This document shows positions 32,378 through 44,699 of a stretch of 64,000 nt of DNA, one piece after another; position 1 is the stretch's first letter, and the number at the start of each line of letters is the position of its first letter. Under the pieces are notes generated by a model, which ran no database searches, was not told the DNA's origin, and saw only the letters and a list, made by a program, of their open reading frames with translations. The position numbers were made by a program, and so were the translations under genes. Source of the stretch: Phylloscopus collybita (lineage: Eukaryota; Chordata; Aves; Passeriformes; Phylloscopidae); assembly GCA_027886175.1 (NCBI GenBank), contig JAJNNQ010000077.1, positions 1,116,001 through 1,180,000 of the forward strand, given 5' to 3'.

Positions 32378-33304
32378 TCATGGAAGGCATCCAGTCATCA
32401 GTCTCCACACTGCAGCCTTGAGCTCCTGGTTTCTCAGGCTGTAGATGAGGGGGTTCAGGACTGGAGGTACCAGCGAGTACAGAACTGACAGGGACAGATC
32501 CAGGGATGGGGAGGACATGGAGGGGGGCTTCAGGTAGGCAAACGTGGCAGTGCTGAGAAACAGGGAGAGCACGGCCAGGTGAGGGAGGCAGGTGGAAAAG
32601 GCTTTGTGCCGTCCCTGCTCAGAGGGGATCCTCAGCACAACCCTGAAGATCTGTACATAGGAGAAAATAATGAACACAAAACAACCAAAAGCTAAACTAG
32701 AACTAACAGCAATAAGCCCCATTTTCCGGAGTTTGGAGTGTGAGCAGGAGAGCTTGAGGATGTGTGGGATTTCACAGAAGAACTGGCCCAGGGCATTGCC
32801 ATGACACAGGGGCAGGGAAAATGTATTGGCTGTGTGCATGAGAGCATTGAGAAAGGCAGTGGCCCAGGCAGCTGCTGCCATGTGGGCACAAGCTCTGCTG
32901 CCCAGGAGGGTCCCGTAGTGCAGGGGTTTGCAGATGGACACGTAGCGGTCATAGCACATGATAGTCAGGAGATAGTACTCTGTTGTGATGAAGAAAAGAA
33001 AGAAAAACAGCTGAGCAGCACATCCTGTGTAGGAGATGTTCCTGGTGTCCCAGAGGGAATTGTGCATGGCTTTGGGGACAGTGGTGCAGATGCAGCCCAG
33101 GTCGGTGAGGGCCAGGTTGAGCAGGAAGAAGAACATGGGGCTGTGCAGGTGGTGGCCGCAGGCTACGGCGCTGATGATGAGGCCGTTGCCCAGGAGGGCA
33201 GCCAGGGAGATGCCCAGGAAGAGGCAGAAGTGCAGGAGCTGCAGCTGCCGCCTGTCTGCCAATGCCAGCAGGAGGAAGTGGCTGATGGAGCTGCTGTTGG
33301 ACAT
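32378..33304 (-). CDS. Olfactory receptor OR2, OR14-like
   Basis: An odorant GPCR with 308 residues, all seven TMs and all OR signatures: LHSPMFFFL, MCYDRYVSIC, KAFSTCLPH and NPLIYSLRN. I chose the ATG at 33304-33302, which gives the standard MSNSSSI start; an upstream in-frame extension has no OR-like sequence and crosses a likely acceptor (AG at 33329-33328). Relative to OR1 and OR3 it has an extra C near the end, so the tail reads GCLP and stops at TGA. This costs only about three residues and is probably tolerated. TM3 (FFITTEYYLL), TM5 and TM6 differ from the other two. The 5' flank beyond the acceptor is unrelated to that of OR1 and OR3. Likely functional if transcribed. Confidence 0.9.
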   Translation of the reverse strand: MSNSSSISHFLLLALADRRQLQLLHFCLFLGISLAALLGNGLIISAVACGHHLHSPMFFFLLNLALTDLGCICTTVPKAMHNSLWDTRNISYTGCAAQLFFFLFFITTEYYLLTIMCYDRYVSICKPLHYGTLLGSRACAHMAAAAWATAFLNALMHTANTFSLPLCHGNALGQFFCEIPHILKLSCSHSKLRKMGLIAVSSSLAFGCFVFIIFSYVQIFRVVLRIPSEQGRHKAFSTCLPHLAVLSLFLSTATFAYLKPPSMSSPSLDLSLSVLYSLVPPVLNPLIYSLRNQELKAAVWRLMTGCLP

Positions 33305-33329
33305 TTGCTGCCTCTGGACACAGGGACCT

Positions 33330-35640
33330 GGTGAAGGAGGACACAGTGACAAGTCAGGGGAGACTTTCCTCAGCAATGCCCAATCCCTTTCTCCCAGCCC
33401 TGCCCCTGCTGCTCTGTGCCACCCAATTCTCCATTTCTCAGAGCCCTTCCTTCAGCCCTGTGCCTGGAGCTCTGCTGGGATCTGGCCCCGTTGCTCTCAC
33501 CAGCAGGGGCTCTGCCCATGGACACCCAGGGCTCAGCTCTGCTCTGCAGCAGTGGAGCCATGGGAACGGGGACAGGGGCCAGGCCTGGGGTTGGACTTCA
33601 TCAGCCCAAAGAGCTCCTGAGGCAGAGGAGCTTGGCAGCATCTCCTGTGCAAGGGCTAAGGAATGGTGATGGCCAAAGGCAGTTGGAGAGGGTTTCCTGC
33701 TGTGCCCAGGGAGATCAGAGAGAACTGTGCAAGGCAAGAGCATTGGCTGTAACTCAGTGAAGGGTGAGGGGAGCTGCTCTGTCACTCCATCTGTCCCCAG
33801 CTGCCCTTGCTGAGATCCAGGGCAGTCACTGTGCTCCCCTGGAAATCAGCCTAACACAGCTGAGAGGAGAGGGAGCCACAGCAGAGCAAAGTGGCTCAGC
33901 CTTTCTCAGAGTCTCAGCCCCACGTCTGGCCAAGGGCACTCCTGTCCCCCAGTGTCCCCTGGAGGCAGCTGACAGCTTGGATGGCATCCCCAGGACACAC
34001 CAAGGGTCCTGTCCATGGCACTGCTGGAGGAGAGTCAGCTCATTCCCAGCCTGCCAGCCTGCCCTGTCCAGAGCTGCCCAGGCAGAGGGAGCTGGGACAC
34101 CCCACTGCTGTGCTCAGCCTGAGCAGGAGGAGCCCAAGGGCTGGGCCTGAGCCTGCTGCTGGAAGTGCCATTCCCAGAGAGCCCCTCAGCAATGGCAGCA
34201 GCAGCTGGGCAAGGCAAGGAGAGAGAGAGCCGGGCCCTGAGGAAAAGCCTTTCCCTGCCCAGCCCTGCCCAGCCCCTGCAGTGCAGGCAGCAGCAGTGCA
34301 GGACAGTGGCCCTCAGGCCCTGGGCAGCAGGCAATGGGCACATGGCAGCAGAGATGCCCTTCATCTCTGGAGCTGCTCTGCCGGCCCAGGAGGGGACTGA
34401 GGGCCCCCAGCCCCCGGGCTGAGGGCTGTGCTGGCTGCCAGGGGACACAGCAGCTGTGCTGCTCAGGCCAGTGTCTGCCCTGCAGGGCAGGGCTGGCAGC
34501 TGCCACATCTCCCCTGCAGCAGCAGCAGCAACAGCAGCAGCAGGGCTGCCCTCAGCACTGCCTCCCTCCCTCCCTGCCCAGGGCTCTGCTGCTGCTGCAG
34601 CTGTCCCAGCCCGAGCTGTTCCTGTGGGCCCGGGCTCCTTCCCTGCCACAGCTGCCAGAGCCCAGCCCAGCCCCTGGGCCAGCTCTGCCCTGCAGCTGCT
34701 CCCGGCTGCAGGCATTGAAGAACAGCTCCCCCAGGCCTGGGCACCATGGAAAGCTGATGCTGCATGCATCTGGAGCCTGGGCAGCTGCAGGCACTTGCTG
34801 AGGTTCCCGGGAAAACTCAGTGGGATGGTTGAAGAGCCTCAGGCCCTGCTCTGCCCTGCACAGCTGAGTTTCCATTGCCACCAAGCTGAGCCAGGGAAAA
34901 GTGGGAGCACAGATTCAGGAAAGCAGAGACACAAACAGGAAACCCTTGCCCTGACTGAGCTAATGACAAGTCCCCTCAGAAATGACCTGGGCATGAACTG
35001 GAGCTCTGAGCAGCCCTGGCACACACAGCACCCTCTCCACAGCAGCAGCAGCAGCAGGACCTGCCCTGGCAGGAGTCACTCCTTGCACCCACTGCTCCCC
35101 TCCAGCATCCATGGGAGCTCCCAGGCAGGCTGAGAGCTGCCCCTGGCAGGTGGCAGATGCCCTGGGCTGGCCAAGAGCCCTGAGGGCTGCAGGAGCTGCT
35201 GTGCAGGACAGCCCTGGGCAGCCCTGGCTGCAGCCCCAGCTTCAGCCCCTGCAGCCGTCCCTGGCAGCAGGAGCCGTCCTGCCCTGTCCCTCTGACGGTG
35301 CCCAGGGCAGCCCCGCTCTGGAGCACATCCTCCCCCAAAGCAGAAAGGGCAGCAGAGCCATCCTTACAGTCACCTCAGTCCTGTCATGGGTCAGCTTGAG
35401 GAGATCCCTGCAGCCACAGACTGACTGTGCCAAAAGTGGTGAAAATTTCTCCAGGAAGGAGCTCAGAATTGTCTTTGCCGCTTCTTTAAGCCTCTGTCTC
35501 CTTCTCTGCTCTCAGGTACCTGCAGGCAGTGCCCTCAGCCCTCCTTGGCTGGGAGAGGAGCAGCTCCTCAGGAGAAATGTCTTTTTAAACCTGTTCTTGA
35601 TTGCCAGGATACAGATGCAACTCAGCAGTAAAGACACAGC
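33330..35640. other. GC-rich 5' flank of OR2
   Basis: It is not homologous to the flanks of OR1 and OR3. It has CAG/GCA runs at 34516-34543 and 35040-35056 and many open frames with no domain. It would have to hold any OR2 promoter or 5' exon; none can be pinpointed. Confidence 0.4.
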
Positions 35641-35699
35641 ACAAGGACTTTAATTAATCTCTTGGGACTTTGGTGCTGCTTACATCAGATTCAGTCCCT

Positions 35700-36490
35700 C
35701 AGAGTGCGCTAAAAAACTTCTCAAGAACTCCAAGTCAGATTTGAAGTCCAAACTTACTTGAACTTTTAAAGGATCCCACAGAGAAACACGACTGAGAAAG
35801 TGTCCCCAGGTACCAGGTAGAGCAGAACTGTGCAGGCAGTGAGGACAGGTGGGGACAAACAAGGCAAAGGTGTCTCTGGTGCTGAGCAAACCTGGATGTG
35901 TTTCAGGAATGCAAAGGGCCAAGGCCTGAGCCCCAGACCCTGCCAAGGCACATCCTGGCCCTCCCTCCTTGCTCAGGCCTCTTCCCAGGCCACTGGGATG
36001 TGGGGATGTGCAATGCCAAGGGCAGCACCATGGGGCAGCCCCTGCCAGGCTGCTGAGCAGGGACAAGGAGGCCATGAGGCCCTTGCAGGCCTGCAAGGGT
36101 CACTTGTCCCCTCCTGCTGGCTCAGGCCCAGGGCCAGCAGCCATGGCCCAAGTGCTGCAGGAGTTGGCTGTGTCAGGGCCTTGCAGCTGCTGCCCATCCC
36201 TGTGGCCTGTGCAGCCCAGGCTGTCCTACGGTGTCCATGCCCTGTGCCTCTGTCCCTGCAGGCTGTCGTCACCCACGGCTGCCCCACCTGGCTGGGCCCT
36301 TCCTTTGCTGACAGCTCTGCGTCCTGCCTGCCTCTGCCTGGGCACACAGAGCCTTGGGCTGGATACCAAAAGGGTTCATTCCATTTTTACTGTGCCTGTG
36401 AACTTCTAGCACAGGAACAAGGCATGCAGGGCCTTGTTTTCCACGGAGGATGGTTAGAAGAGCAGAAGACATCTGGCTGAAGGGTGCAGT
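35700..36490. repeat. Duplicated block b, copy 2
   Basis: Nearly identical to 1085-1860 in the same orientation. Its left edge (35560-35700) also resembles 47160-47340. Confidence 0.65.
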
Positions 36491-36714
36491 GATAGAGAAA
36501 ACAAGGAGTGAATCTGGGAATTTGGGGTGGGTTTTACGGAAATGTGTAAATTGTAATACACATTCAGTGACTGTATATAAGCAATGCACTTGTAGAATTA
36601 CGCATCCACATAAGGTCAGGAGTTATCCCATGGTGGACCTCAGGCCTGAATAAGTGCTGTCCTTTTAAACACCAAATTAGCCTTAAGGGGTCTTATTCTG
36701 ATATTCTGGACATT

Positions 36715-38705
36715 TGGTGACAGCAGAGGCTCACAGAACCAAGGAGTCAGCTGTGACACTTTGGAAGCTCATGAGACAAAGGGTTCATTGTGATGTAGTG
36801 GAACCCCATGGAACCAAAAGGTCCATTGTATCAGAGCAGGGCCTCATGGAACCAAGGAGACCATTGCTGGCAGTAGGGAAGCTCATGGGATCATTGTGAA
36901 GGTGTGAGGCTGCATGGAACCAATGGTCCATTGTGACACTGTAGAACCTTCTGGAATCAAGGTGATCATGGTCTGCTCTGGAACCTCATGGAACAAAGGA
37001 TCCATGGTGACGCTGTGGAACTCAGACCATTGTTGGCAGTGCAAAAGCTCATGGAGTCAGAAGTCCATTGTGACACAGCAAGGCCTCATGGAACCAAGGG
37101 TCCACTGTGGCTCTGTAGGGCTTCACAGAACCAAGGAGACCATTTGGACACTGTGGGACCTCATGGAACCAGCTGCCACTGTGACACAGTGGGGCCACAT
37201 GGAGCCAAGGGGCCATTGAGACACTGAGGAGCCCGATGGAACCAAAGGTTCATTGTGACACTGTGGGGAACTGTGGAACCAAGGGGACCACAGTGACACT
37301 GTGGTACTCCCTGGAACAAAGGGGCCACTCTGATTCTGCTTTGCCTCATGGAACCAAGGGGCCACTACCACACTGCGGTGTCTGGTCTAACCAAGGCAGC
37401 CTTGTGACACTGCAGGTCCCCTTTGGATCCAAGGGTCCATTGGGATATTGTGGGGCCTCGTGGAACACTGGAGACCATTGTGACCCTTGGGAACCCACTG
37501 GAACCGAGGGGCCATGGTGACACTGCAGGGCCTTGTATAACCAAGGGGCCATTGCAGCACAGCAGGGCCTGATGGAATCCAGGGGACCACAGTGACACTG
37601 TGGGGATCCATGGGACAAAGGGGCCATACTGACCCCATGGAACCAAGGAGAGCTTTGTGACACTGCAGGGCATCATGGAACCAAGGAGGTCCTTGTGACA
37701 CAGCAGGGTCTCATGGAACCATGGAGACCATTATGACACATGGGGCCTTGTGGAACCAAAGCACCATTGTGGCACTGCAGGGCCTCATGGAACCAAGGGC
37801 ACAATAGTGACACTCTGGGGCTCCAAGGGACCAAGGGGGGAATCTTATAGTGCAGAACCAAGGAGACCATTGTGACACCATGGGGCATCATGGAACCACA
37901 AATCCATTGTGACACAGCCTAGCCACATGAAACCACAGAGGCCATTTTGACACTTGGAGGCCTTGCGAAACCAAAGGGCCATTGTGGCACTTTGCATCCC
38001 CATGGAACCAAGGAGTCCATTTAGACATGACAGGGCCTCATGGAACCGTGGAGTCCATTGAAATATTGCAAGGCCTCATGGAAGCATGGGGTCCACTCTG
38101 ACACTCTGGGGCAATGTTGGGCTAAAGGGCAGTTGTGACACTGTGTGGCACCATTGAACCAAGGAGACAAATGTGACACTACAGGGCCCCATGGAACTAC
38201 AGATTCATGGAAGAATGTCAGACCCATGGAACCAAAGGTCCATTGTGACATTGTGGGGCCTCATGGAATACTGCAGACCATTGTGACACCTCAAGGCTTC
38301 ATTGAGCAAAGGGTCAGTTGTGATACTGCAGTACCAAGAAGACCCCTGTGACACAGCAAGGCCACATGGAAGCAAGGAGGGGATAACTGTGACCCTACGG
38401 GGCCCAATGGAAGCAAGGGGCCAGTGTGACAGAGCTGGGCCTCATGCAGTCAAGGAGCCATTGTGATCCTGAGGGGTCCAATAGAACCAAGGGGCCAATG
38501 TCACACTGCAGGAACATATGCAATCATGGAGACTATTGTGACACTCTGTGGCCTCATAGAACCAAGGGGACACTGCGTCACTGTGCAGCTCCATGGAACA
38601 AAGGAAATCTTTTTGACACTGCAAGGCCTCATGGAACCAGGGGACCATTGTGACACCTCAGAAGCAAGGAGAACATTGTGACACTATAGGGCCTCACAGA
38701 ACCAA
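36715..38705 (+). repeat. 37-bp minisatellite array, 36.7 kb
   Basis: About 53 degenerate units in plus orientation, following block b as in the other direct copies. Confidence 0.9.
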
Positions 38706-38985
38706 GGGGAGATGGAACAGGTCTCGCTGGTTTGTCCTCTCAGGGGACACCTGACAGGTCCTGCTGATCTTGGAATGCTGAGGGCTGGCTCTCATCAGCC
38801 CCTGGAGAACTGACGGACTCTGAGCTTTCCTTCCTATGGAAAAGAACCATCCATCTTTCCAGGTGCTCATGGCCAAAATTGATACTCCCCCTGAAATTTT
38901 CCCTCTATGCAAGGGTTTCCCCAGACAAAAGATGCCAGGACAGAGAGCTCTGGCTGGCCTTGGCCTCTGCTGGTCATCTCTCATC
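38706..38985. repeat. ~200-bp repeat unit, first copy
   Basis: Contains GCTGATCTTGGAATG, ACCATCCATCTTTCCAGG and CTCTGGCTGGCCTTGGCC, the same unit as at 43290-43530. It separates the minisatellite from the next block a. Confidence 0.6.
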
Positions 38986-38989
38986 TCAA

Positions 38990-39965
38990 GGAAGCCCTGA
39001 GGGAAGGATTTGAATAGGTTTGACTACTGGAAAAGCAAGGAGCCTCTCATCATCTGAAAAACTCAGATGCTCTTCTGATCATATGTGTCTTTTGTTTCTC
39101 ATTGTGTATTATGCACGAAATACTATTTTCAGTTTAAAATATTCTTCTTATCACTCTTCCAGTGTCATATGATGCAAAACACCTCCTCTACATATGGATC
39201 CAGGTGCCCTGTAAAAGCAAACACAATGAAGAATCCAGCAGGAATTCTTTGTCTCTGCTCCCATCTGTCCCATCTCCTCTGGAGCTGGAGGTGCAGCCCC
39301 AGCATTTGGGAGGGCTCCAGGGCTCACAAGCTCAGCTCCCACACAGAGAACTTCTGCAGCCTGGGGTGCTTTTCTTGGCCCCTGCAGGGTCACCCAGGCT
39401 GAGATGGACACTGATGGTGCCTGTGCCAGGCTCTCTCAGCCCAGCCCAGCTCCCTGCAAGCTCTGCCAGCTGCCCTGAGCTCTCTGCAGCACCAAGGGCC
39501 TCTCCCCAGCACAGCCCAGCTGCCTCTGGCCCCACAGCTCTGCTCAGGCCAGGCTGCTCTGGCCAGGGGCCCCACGGCCTCAGCCCCTGGCAAGGGCACA
39601 GCAGCAGCTGCAGCTCCCACAGGGCTCAGCCCCAGCCATGGGCAAGATGCTGGCACAAGGCAAAACCAGGCTCCCTGGGTGCCCTGCTGCCCTCTCCCTC
39701 AGCTCCTGAGAGCTCTGCAGCCCCTGCTGCCATCCCATCTGCCCAGGCCAGCACAACAGCCGCGGCCTTGGGGCCCTGCAGAGCTGCTCCTGCTGCAGGC
39801 CCAGGGCCCATCCCAGAGCTGGGGCAGCCAGAAAGCTGTGCCCATTTCTGTTCCTTGCTGCTCTGGTGAGGATGGATCCTCAGGCCCTTGGAGGCTGCTG
39901 GTAAATTTTACTTTTCCAGAGGCCTCTTCTTTCTTGAGCTTTTCAGTTCAGGAATTCAGTCAGAA
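38990..39965. repeat. Duplicated block a, copy 2
   Basis: Direct copy of 1-1000 with few substitutions. No coding call, for the same reasons. Confidence 0.7.
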
Positions 39966-40064
39966 CTGCTCATAAACATTTGTTCAAAACCCCCGAACAA
40001 AAATAGCCCCTGGGAATATTTTCAGTTTTCAATTCGTCTGTGGTCAATTAGACAGATTTCTGAA

Positions 40065-40860
40065 GTTCAAAAATCTTCTCAAGAACTTAAAGTCAGATTC
40101 AAAGTCCAAACTTTCTTGAAGTTTTAATAAGTCCCGCTGAGAGAAAGGACTGAGAAAGTGTCCCCAGATTCCAGTTAGAGCAGAACACTGCAGGCAGTGA
40201 GGACAGGTGGGGACAAACAAGGCAAAGGTGTCTCTGATGCTCAGCAAACCTGGATGTGATTCAGGATTGCAAAGGGCCAAGGCCTGAGCCCCAGCCCCTG
40301 CCAAGGCACATCCTGTCCCTCTTTCCTTGCTCAGGCCTCTTCCCAGGCCACTGGGATGTGGGGATGTGCAATGCCAAGGGCAGCACCATGGGGCAGCCCC
40401 TGCCAGGCTGCTGAGCAGGGACAAGGAGGCCATGAGGCCCTTGCAGGCCTGCAAGGGTCACTTGTCCCCTCCTGCTGGCTCAGGCCCAGGGCCAGCAGCC
40501 ATGGCCCAAGTGCTGCAGGAGTTGGCTGTGTCAGGGCCTTGCAGCTGCTGCCCATCCCTGTGGCCTGTGCAGCCCAGGCTGTCCTACGGTGTCCATGCCC
40601 TGTGCCTCTGTCCCTGCAGGCTGTCGTCACCCGCGGCTGCCCCACCTGGCTGGGCCCTTCCTTTGCTGACAGCTCTGCGTCCTGCCTGCCTCTGCCTGGG
40701 TACACACAGCCCTGGGCTGGATACCAAAAGGGTTCATTCCATTTTCCCTGTGCCTGTGAACTTCTAGCACAGGAACAAAGCATACAGGGCCTGCTTTCCC
40801 AACAAGGATTGTTGGAAGAGAAGAAGACATCTGGCTGAAGAGTGCAATGATAGAGAAAAC
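40065..40860. repeat. Duplicated block b, copy 3
   Basis: Same block as 1085-1860. The distance to block a is the same as in copy 1. Confidence 0.65.
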
Positions 40861-41074
40861 AAGGACTGAATCTGGAAACGTGGGGTGGGTTTTATGATGA
40901 TGGCTAAATTGTAATGCACATGTAGTGACTGTATTTAAGTAACACTCTTTTAGAATCACATGTCCATGTAAGGTTAAGAGTTAACACAGGTTAGACCTCA
41001 AGCCTGAATAAGTGATGCCCTCTTAAACACCAAGTTAATTTAGGGAACCTTATTCTGATATTTTAGGGATTTGG

Positions 41075-42690
41075 TGACAGTGCGGCCTCACAGAATGAAG
41101 GATTCAGCTGTGACACCTTGGAACCTCATGGAACCAAAAGCCTTTGTGACACAGCAGGGCCACCAATGGTCCATTGTGATACTGCAGATCCAAGGAGACC
41201 ATTGGGACCCTATGGAACCTCATGGAACCAAGAGTCCATTATGACACAGCAAGGCCTTGTTTGAGCAAGGGAACCATTGTTGATAGTCCAGTAACTCATG
41301 GAACCAAGGGGCCACTGTGTCACACCAGGGCTGCATGGAATGGAAAGTCCATCATGACAATGCAGATCCAAGGAGACCATGGTGACACTGTGGGGCCTCG
41401 TGGAACCAAAGGGGCCATTCTGACCCAGCAAGGCCTTGTAGAACCCAGGAGGCCATTGTGACACTGCTGAACCTCACAGAACCAAAGTGACCATGTTATA
41501 CTCTGGGACCTCATGGAACAAAGGGTCCATGGTGACACTGCAGAACCAAGGAGACTGTTGTTGGCAGTATGAAAGGTCATGGAACCAGAACTCCATTGTG
41601 ACACAGCAAGGTCTCATGGAACGAAAGGTCCATTGCAACTCTGTGTGGCCTCATGGAACCACGAGCCATTATGAAACAGCTTGGCCACATGGAGACAAGG
41701 AGCCATTGTGACTCTGGAACCTCATGGAACCAAGACTCTATTGTACCACTGTGGGGCTCTGTGGAACCAAGGGGACCACAGTGACATTGCAGGGCCTCAT
41801 GGGACAATGGAAACTATTCTGACACTTTGGGACCCACTGGAACCAAGGGGCCATTAGAGAATAGAAAGGCCTCATGGAATTAAGGGGAGGACAGTGGACA
41901 CTGTAGGTGTCCATGGGATGAAGGGTCCATTCTGACACTGTGGAACCAAGGAGACCATTGTGACACTCTGGGGCATCATGGAACCAAAGGTCCCTGGAGA
42001 CACAGCAGGGCCTCATGAAACCCTGGAGGCCATTTGTACACCTTGAGGCCCTGGGAAACCAAAGGGCCATTGTGGCACTTCAGAGTCCTGGGGAGCCAAG
42101 GGGTCCATAGTGACACTGTGGGGCTTAATGGAACTAAAGGACAATTGTGGCACTGTGTGGCACCATTGAACCAAGGGGTCCATTGTGACACTGCAGGGCC
42201 CCATGGAACTAAGGATTCATGGAACAGGGCGAGACCTCATGGAACCAAAGGTCCATTGTGACACTGCAGGGCCTCATTGAACCAAGGGTCCATTTTGATA
42301 CTGCAGTACCAAGGAGACCACTGTGACATGGCAAGGCCTCATGGAAGCAAGGGGAGACAATTGTGACCCTATGGGGCCCAATGAAAGGAAGGGGCGAGTG
42401 TGACAGAGCTGGGCCTCATGCAGCCAAGAGGCCATTGTGATCCTGAGGAGCCCAATAGAACCAAGGCACCACTGTGACACTGCAGGACTATCTGGGATCA
42501 TGGAGACCGTTGTGACACTCTGAGGCCTCATGAAACCTAGAGGCCACTGTGTCATTGTGCAGTTGTGCATTGTTCATTGTACATTGTTCCATTCCATGGA
42601 ACCAAGGAAACCATTTTGGCCCTGGAAGGCTTCATGGAAACAAGGGATCATTGTGACACTGTGGGGCCCCATGGAAAAAAGGGGACAGGT
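41075..42690 (+). repeat. 37-bp minisatellite array, 41.1 kb
   Basis: About 43 units in plus orientation. The unit order is most similar to 48355-50100 (e.g. both carry GTGCATTGTTCATTGT near the end) and to 2080-3038 at the start. Confidence 0.9.
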
Positions 42691-42699
42691 AACAGGTCT

Positions 42700-43530
42700 G
42701 CTTGGCTGGGACTGGCTGAATTGACATCTGCATGTTGAGGCTCTCTTCTCATGTGCCTCTGAAACCCTGGGGCTCTGGGCTTTCCTTCCTATGGAAAAGA
42801 ACCATCTCTCCTGCCCAGGCACCCATGGCCAAAATCAGTACTTCTCCACTGTATGTAAGGGTTTCTCCCAGACTAAAGCTGCCAGGACAGACAGGCCTGG
42901 CTCACCTTGGCCTCTGGTGATCACCTCTAATTGGACCTGGAAATCCTGAGTCTCTGTGCTTTCCCTGCTATGGGAAAGAACTGGCATTCTCATGCAGGCA
43001 CTCATGTCTTAAAGAGGGACTGTGCCCCCAAAATTCCATATATCCGGGACACGGAATCCAAGATGTTTATCATATTGTTCCCAGATGAAAGCTGACAAGA
43101 CAGACAGCTCTGGCTGGCCTTGGCCTCTGGTGGCTGCTGTTCATCAGCCCCTGAAACACTGGGGCTCTGTGCTTTCCTTCCTGTGGAGACCAGGGTGACA
43201 CTGTGGGGCCCCATGGAACCAAGGGGCCACTGTTACCCTGCTGAGCCTCATGGAAACAAGGGAAGATGGAACAGGTCTGGCTGGTTTGGCCTCCCAGGGA
43301 CCACCTGACAGGTCCAGCTGATCTTGGAATGATGAGGGCTGCCTCTCATCAGCCCCTGAAGAACTGAGCGACTCTGTGCTTTTCTTCCTATGGAAAACAG
43401 CCATCCATCTTTCCAGGTGCCCATGGCCAAAAGTGATACTCCTCCTATGGAAGGGTTCTCCCAGAGAAAGGCTGCCAGGACAGAGAGCTCTGGCTGGCCT
43501 TGGCCTTTGCTGGTCACCTCTTATCTCAAG
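42700..43530. repeat. ~200-bp tandem repeats
   Basis: Units containing CTTTCCTTCCTATGG, GGCACCCATGGCCAAAA and GACAGAGAGCTCTGGCTGGC recur at about 42720, 42930 and 43330. A few 37-bp minisatellite units are inserted near 43195-43260. Related units reappear at 44330-44600. Confidence 0.55.
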
Positions 43531-43534
43531 GAAG

Positions 43535-43822
43535 TCCTGAGGAAAGGATTTGAACAGGTTTGACTACTGGAACTTCAATGAGTCTTTCATCCTCTGAAAA
43601 ACTCAGATGCTCTTCTGATCATATATGTCTCTTTTTTTTCTCATTGTTATGCAGGACATACTGTTTTAAGCTAAAAACTAAATTCTCGTAACTCTACCAG
43701 TGTTATCTGACACAAAACACCTCCTCTGCATATGGATCCAGGTCACCAGGATAAGCAAACACAATGAAAAATCCAGCAGGAATTCTTTGTCTCTGCTCCC
43801 ATCTGTCCCATCTCCTCTGGGA
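43535..43822. repeat. Block a, truncated copy 3
   Basis: Matches the first ~280 bases of block a and then stops abruptly at a CR1 piece at ~43823 (after CATCTCCTCTGG), probably cut by that insertion or by a rearrangement. Confidence 0.6.
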
Positions 43823-43824
43823 GA

Positions 43825-44190
43825 TTATATTGAAATCAATGCAGTTGAAAGCCTATCGGTAAGAATCCATAGGCACTTGATCCTATGGATCAATCAATCC
43901 TCCCAGTTGGAAGGCCATCAAGGCTGACATCATACTGGGAGTCTGTTATCGTCCACCCAGCAGTGAAGAACCAGTGGACAGCTTATTCTATGAGCAGCTG
44001 GAGAATGTTTCAGGACCACCAGCCCTTGTTCTTGGAGGTGACTTTAACCTACCAGCCATCTGCTGGGAACTGAATACAGCAGAAAAGAGGCAGTCCAGGA
44101 AGGTTTTGGAGTGTGTGGAGGACAACTTTTTGTCACAGCTGGTGAGTGAGCCCATCCGGGGAGGGCCTATGTTGGACCTGCAGATCCAGG
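43825..44190 (+). mobile_element. CR1 LINE endonuclease fragment
   Basis: Part of the CR1 ORF2 apurinic-type endonuclease: GVCYRPPSS, EEPVDSLFYEQLENVSG, LVLGGDFNLPAICW with the GDFN catalytic motif, RKVLECVEDNFLSQLV and GGPMLDL. It needs a frame change near 43970 and lacks the rest of ORF2, so it is a dead 5'-side relic. Confidence 0.85.
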
Positions 44191-44690
44191 GATGGGGAGG
44201 AGTTGGAGGGAGGCAGATGAGAGCTGGCTCTCAGGTGGCCAAAGGAACCGAGACTGTCCTGGCAATTTTTGTCTGGCAGCTATCCTTGGATGTCTGGAAT
44301 TATGGAGGCAGATTCCCAATTGTGGCCATGGACACCTGGATGTGAAAGATGATTTCTTCCATGGGAAGAGAAGCATGGCCCCCCAGTGTTTTGAAGGCAG
44401 ATGAGAAGTGGCCCTCAAGAGGCCAAGGCCAGCCAGAGCTGTCTGTCCTGCCAGGTTTTATATGGGAAAAATCCTTGGATGTAAGCAAATTTGGAGGTAG
44501 AATCCAAATTTTGGCCATGGGCACCTGGAGGAGAAGGACAGGTTTTTTTCCCACAGGAGGGAAAGCACAGAAGTCCAGGGTTTCACGGACAGATCAGAAG
44601 CAGCCCTCAACATGCCAAGGTCATGCCATGCCATGGACAAGTCAGGCAGCCCCCAGAGGCCAAGCCATCCAGACCTGTTACATGTTCCTG
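44191..44690. repeat. ~200-bp repeats, diverged
   Basis: GGCCATGGACACCTGGATG- and GGCCAAGGCCAGCCAGAGC-type words show diverged members of the 42.7-43.5 kb family, some in variant form. No gene. Confidence 0.4.
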
Positions 44691-44699
44691 GATCCTTGG

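Noticed and set aside
34513..34545. CAG-repeat as a coding polyglutamine tract
   Set aside because: It lies in GC-rich non-coding DNA with all frames open and no gene context.
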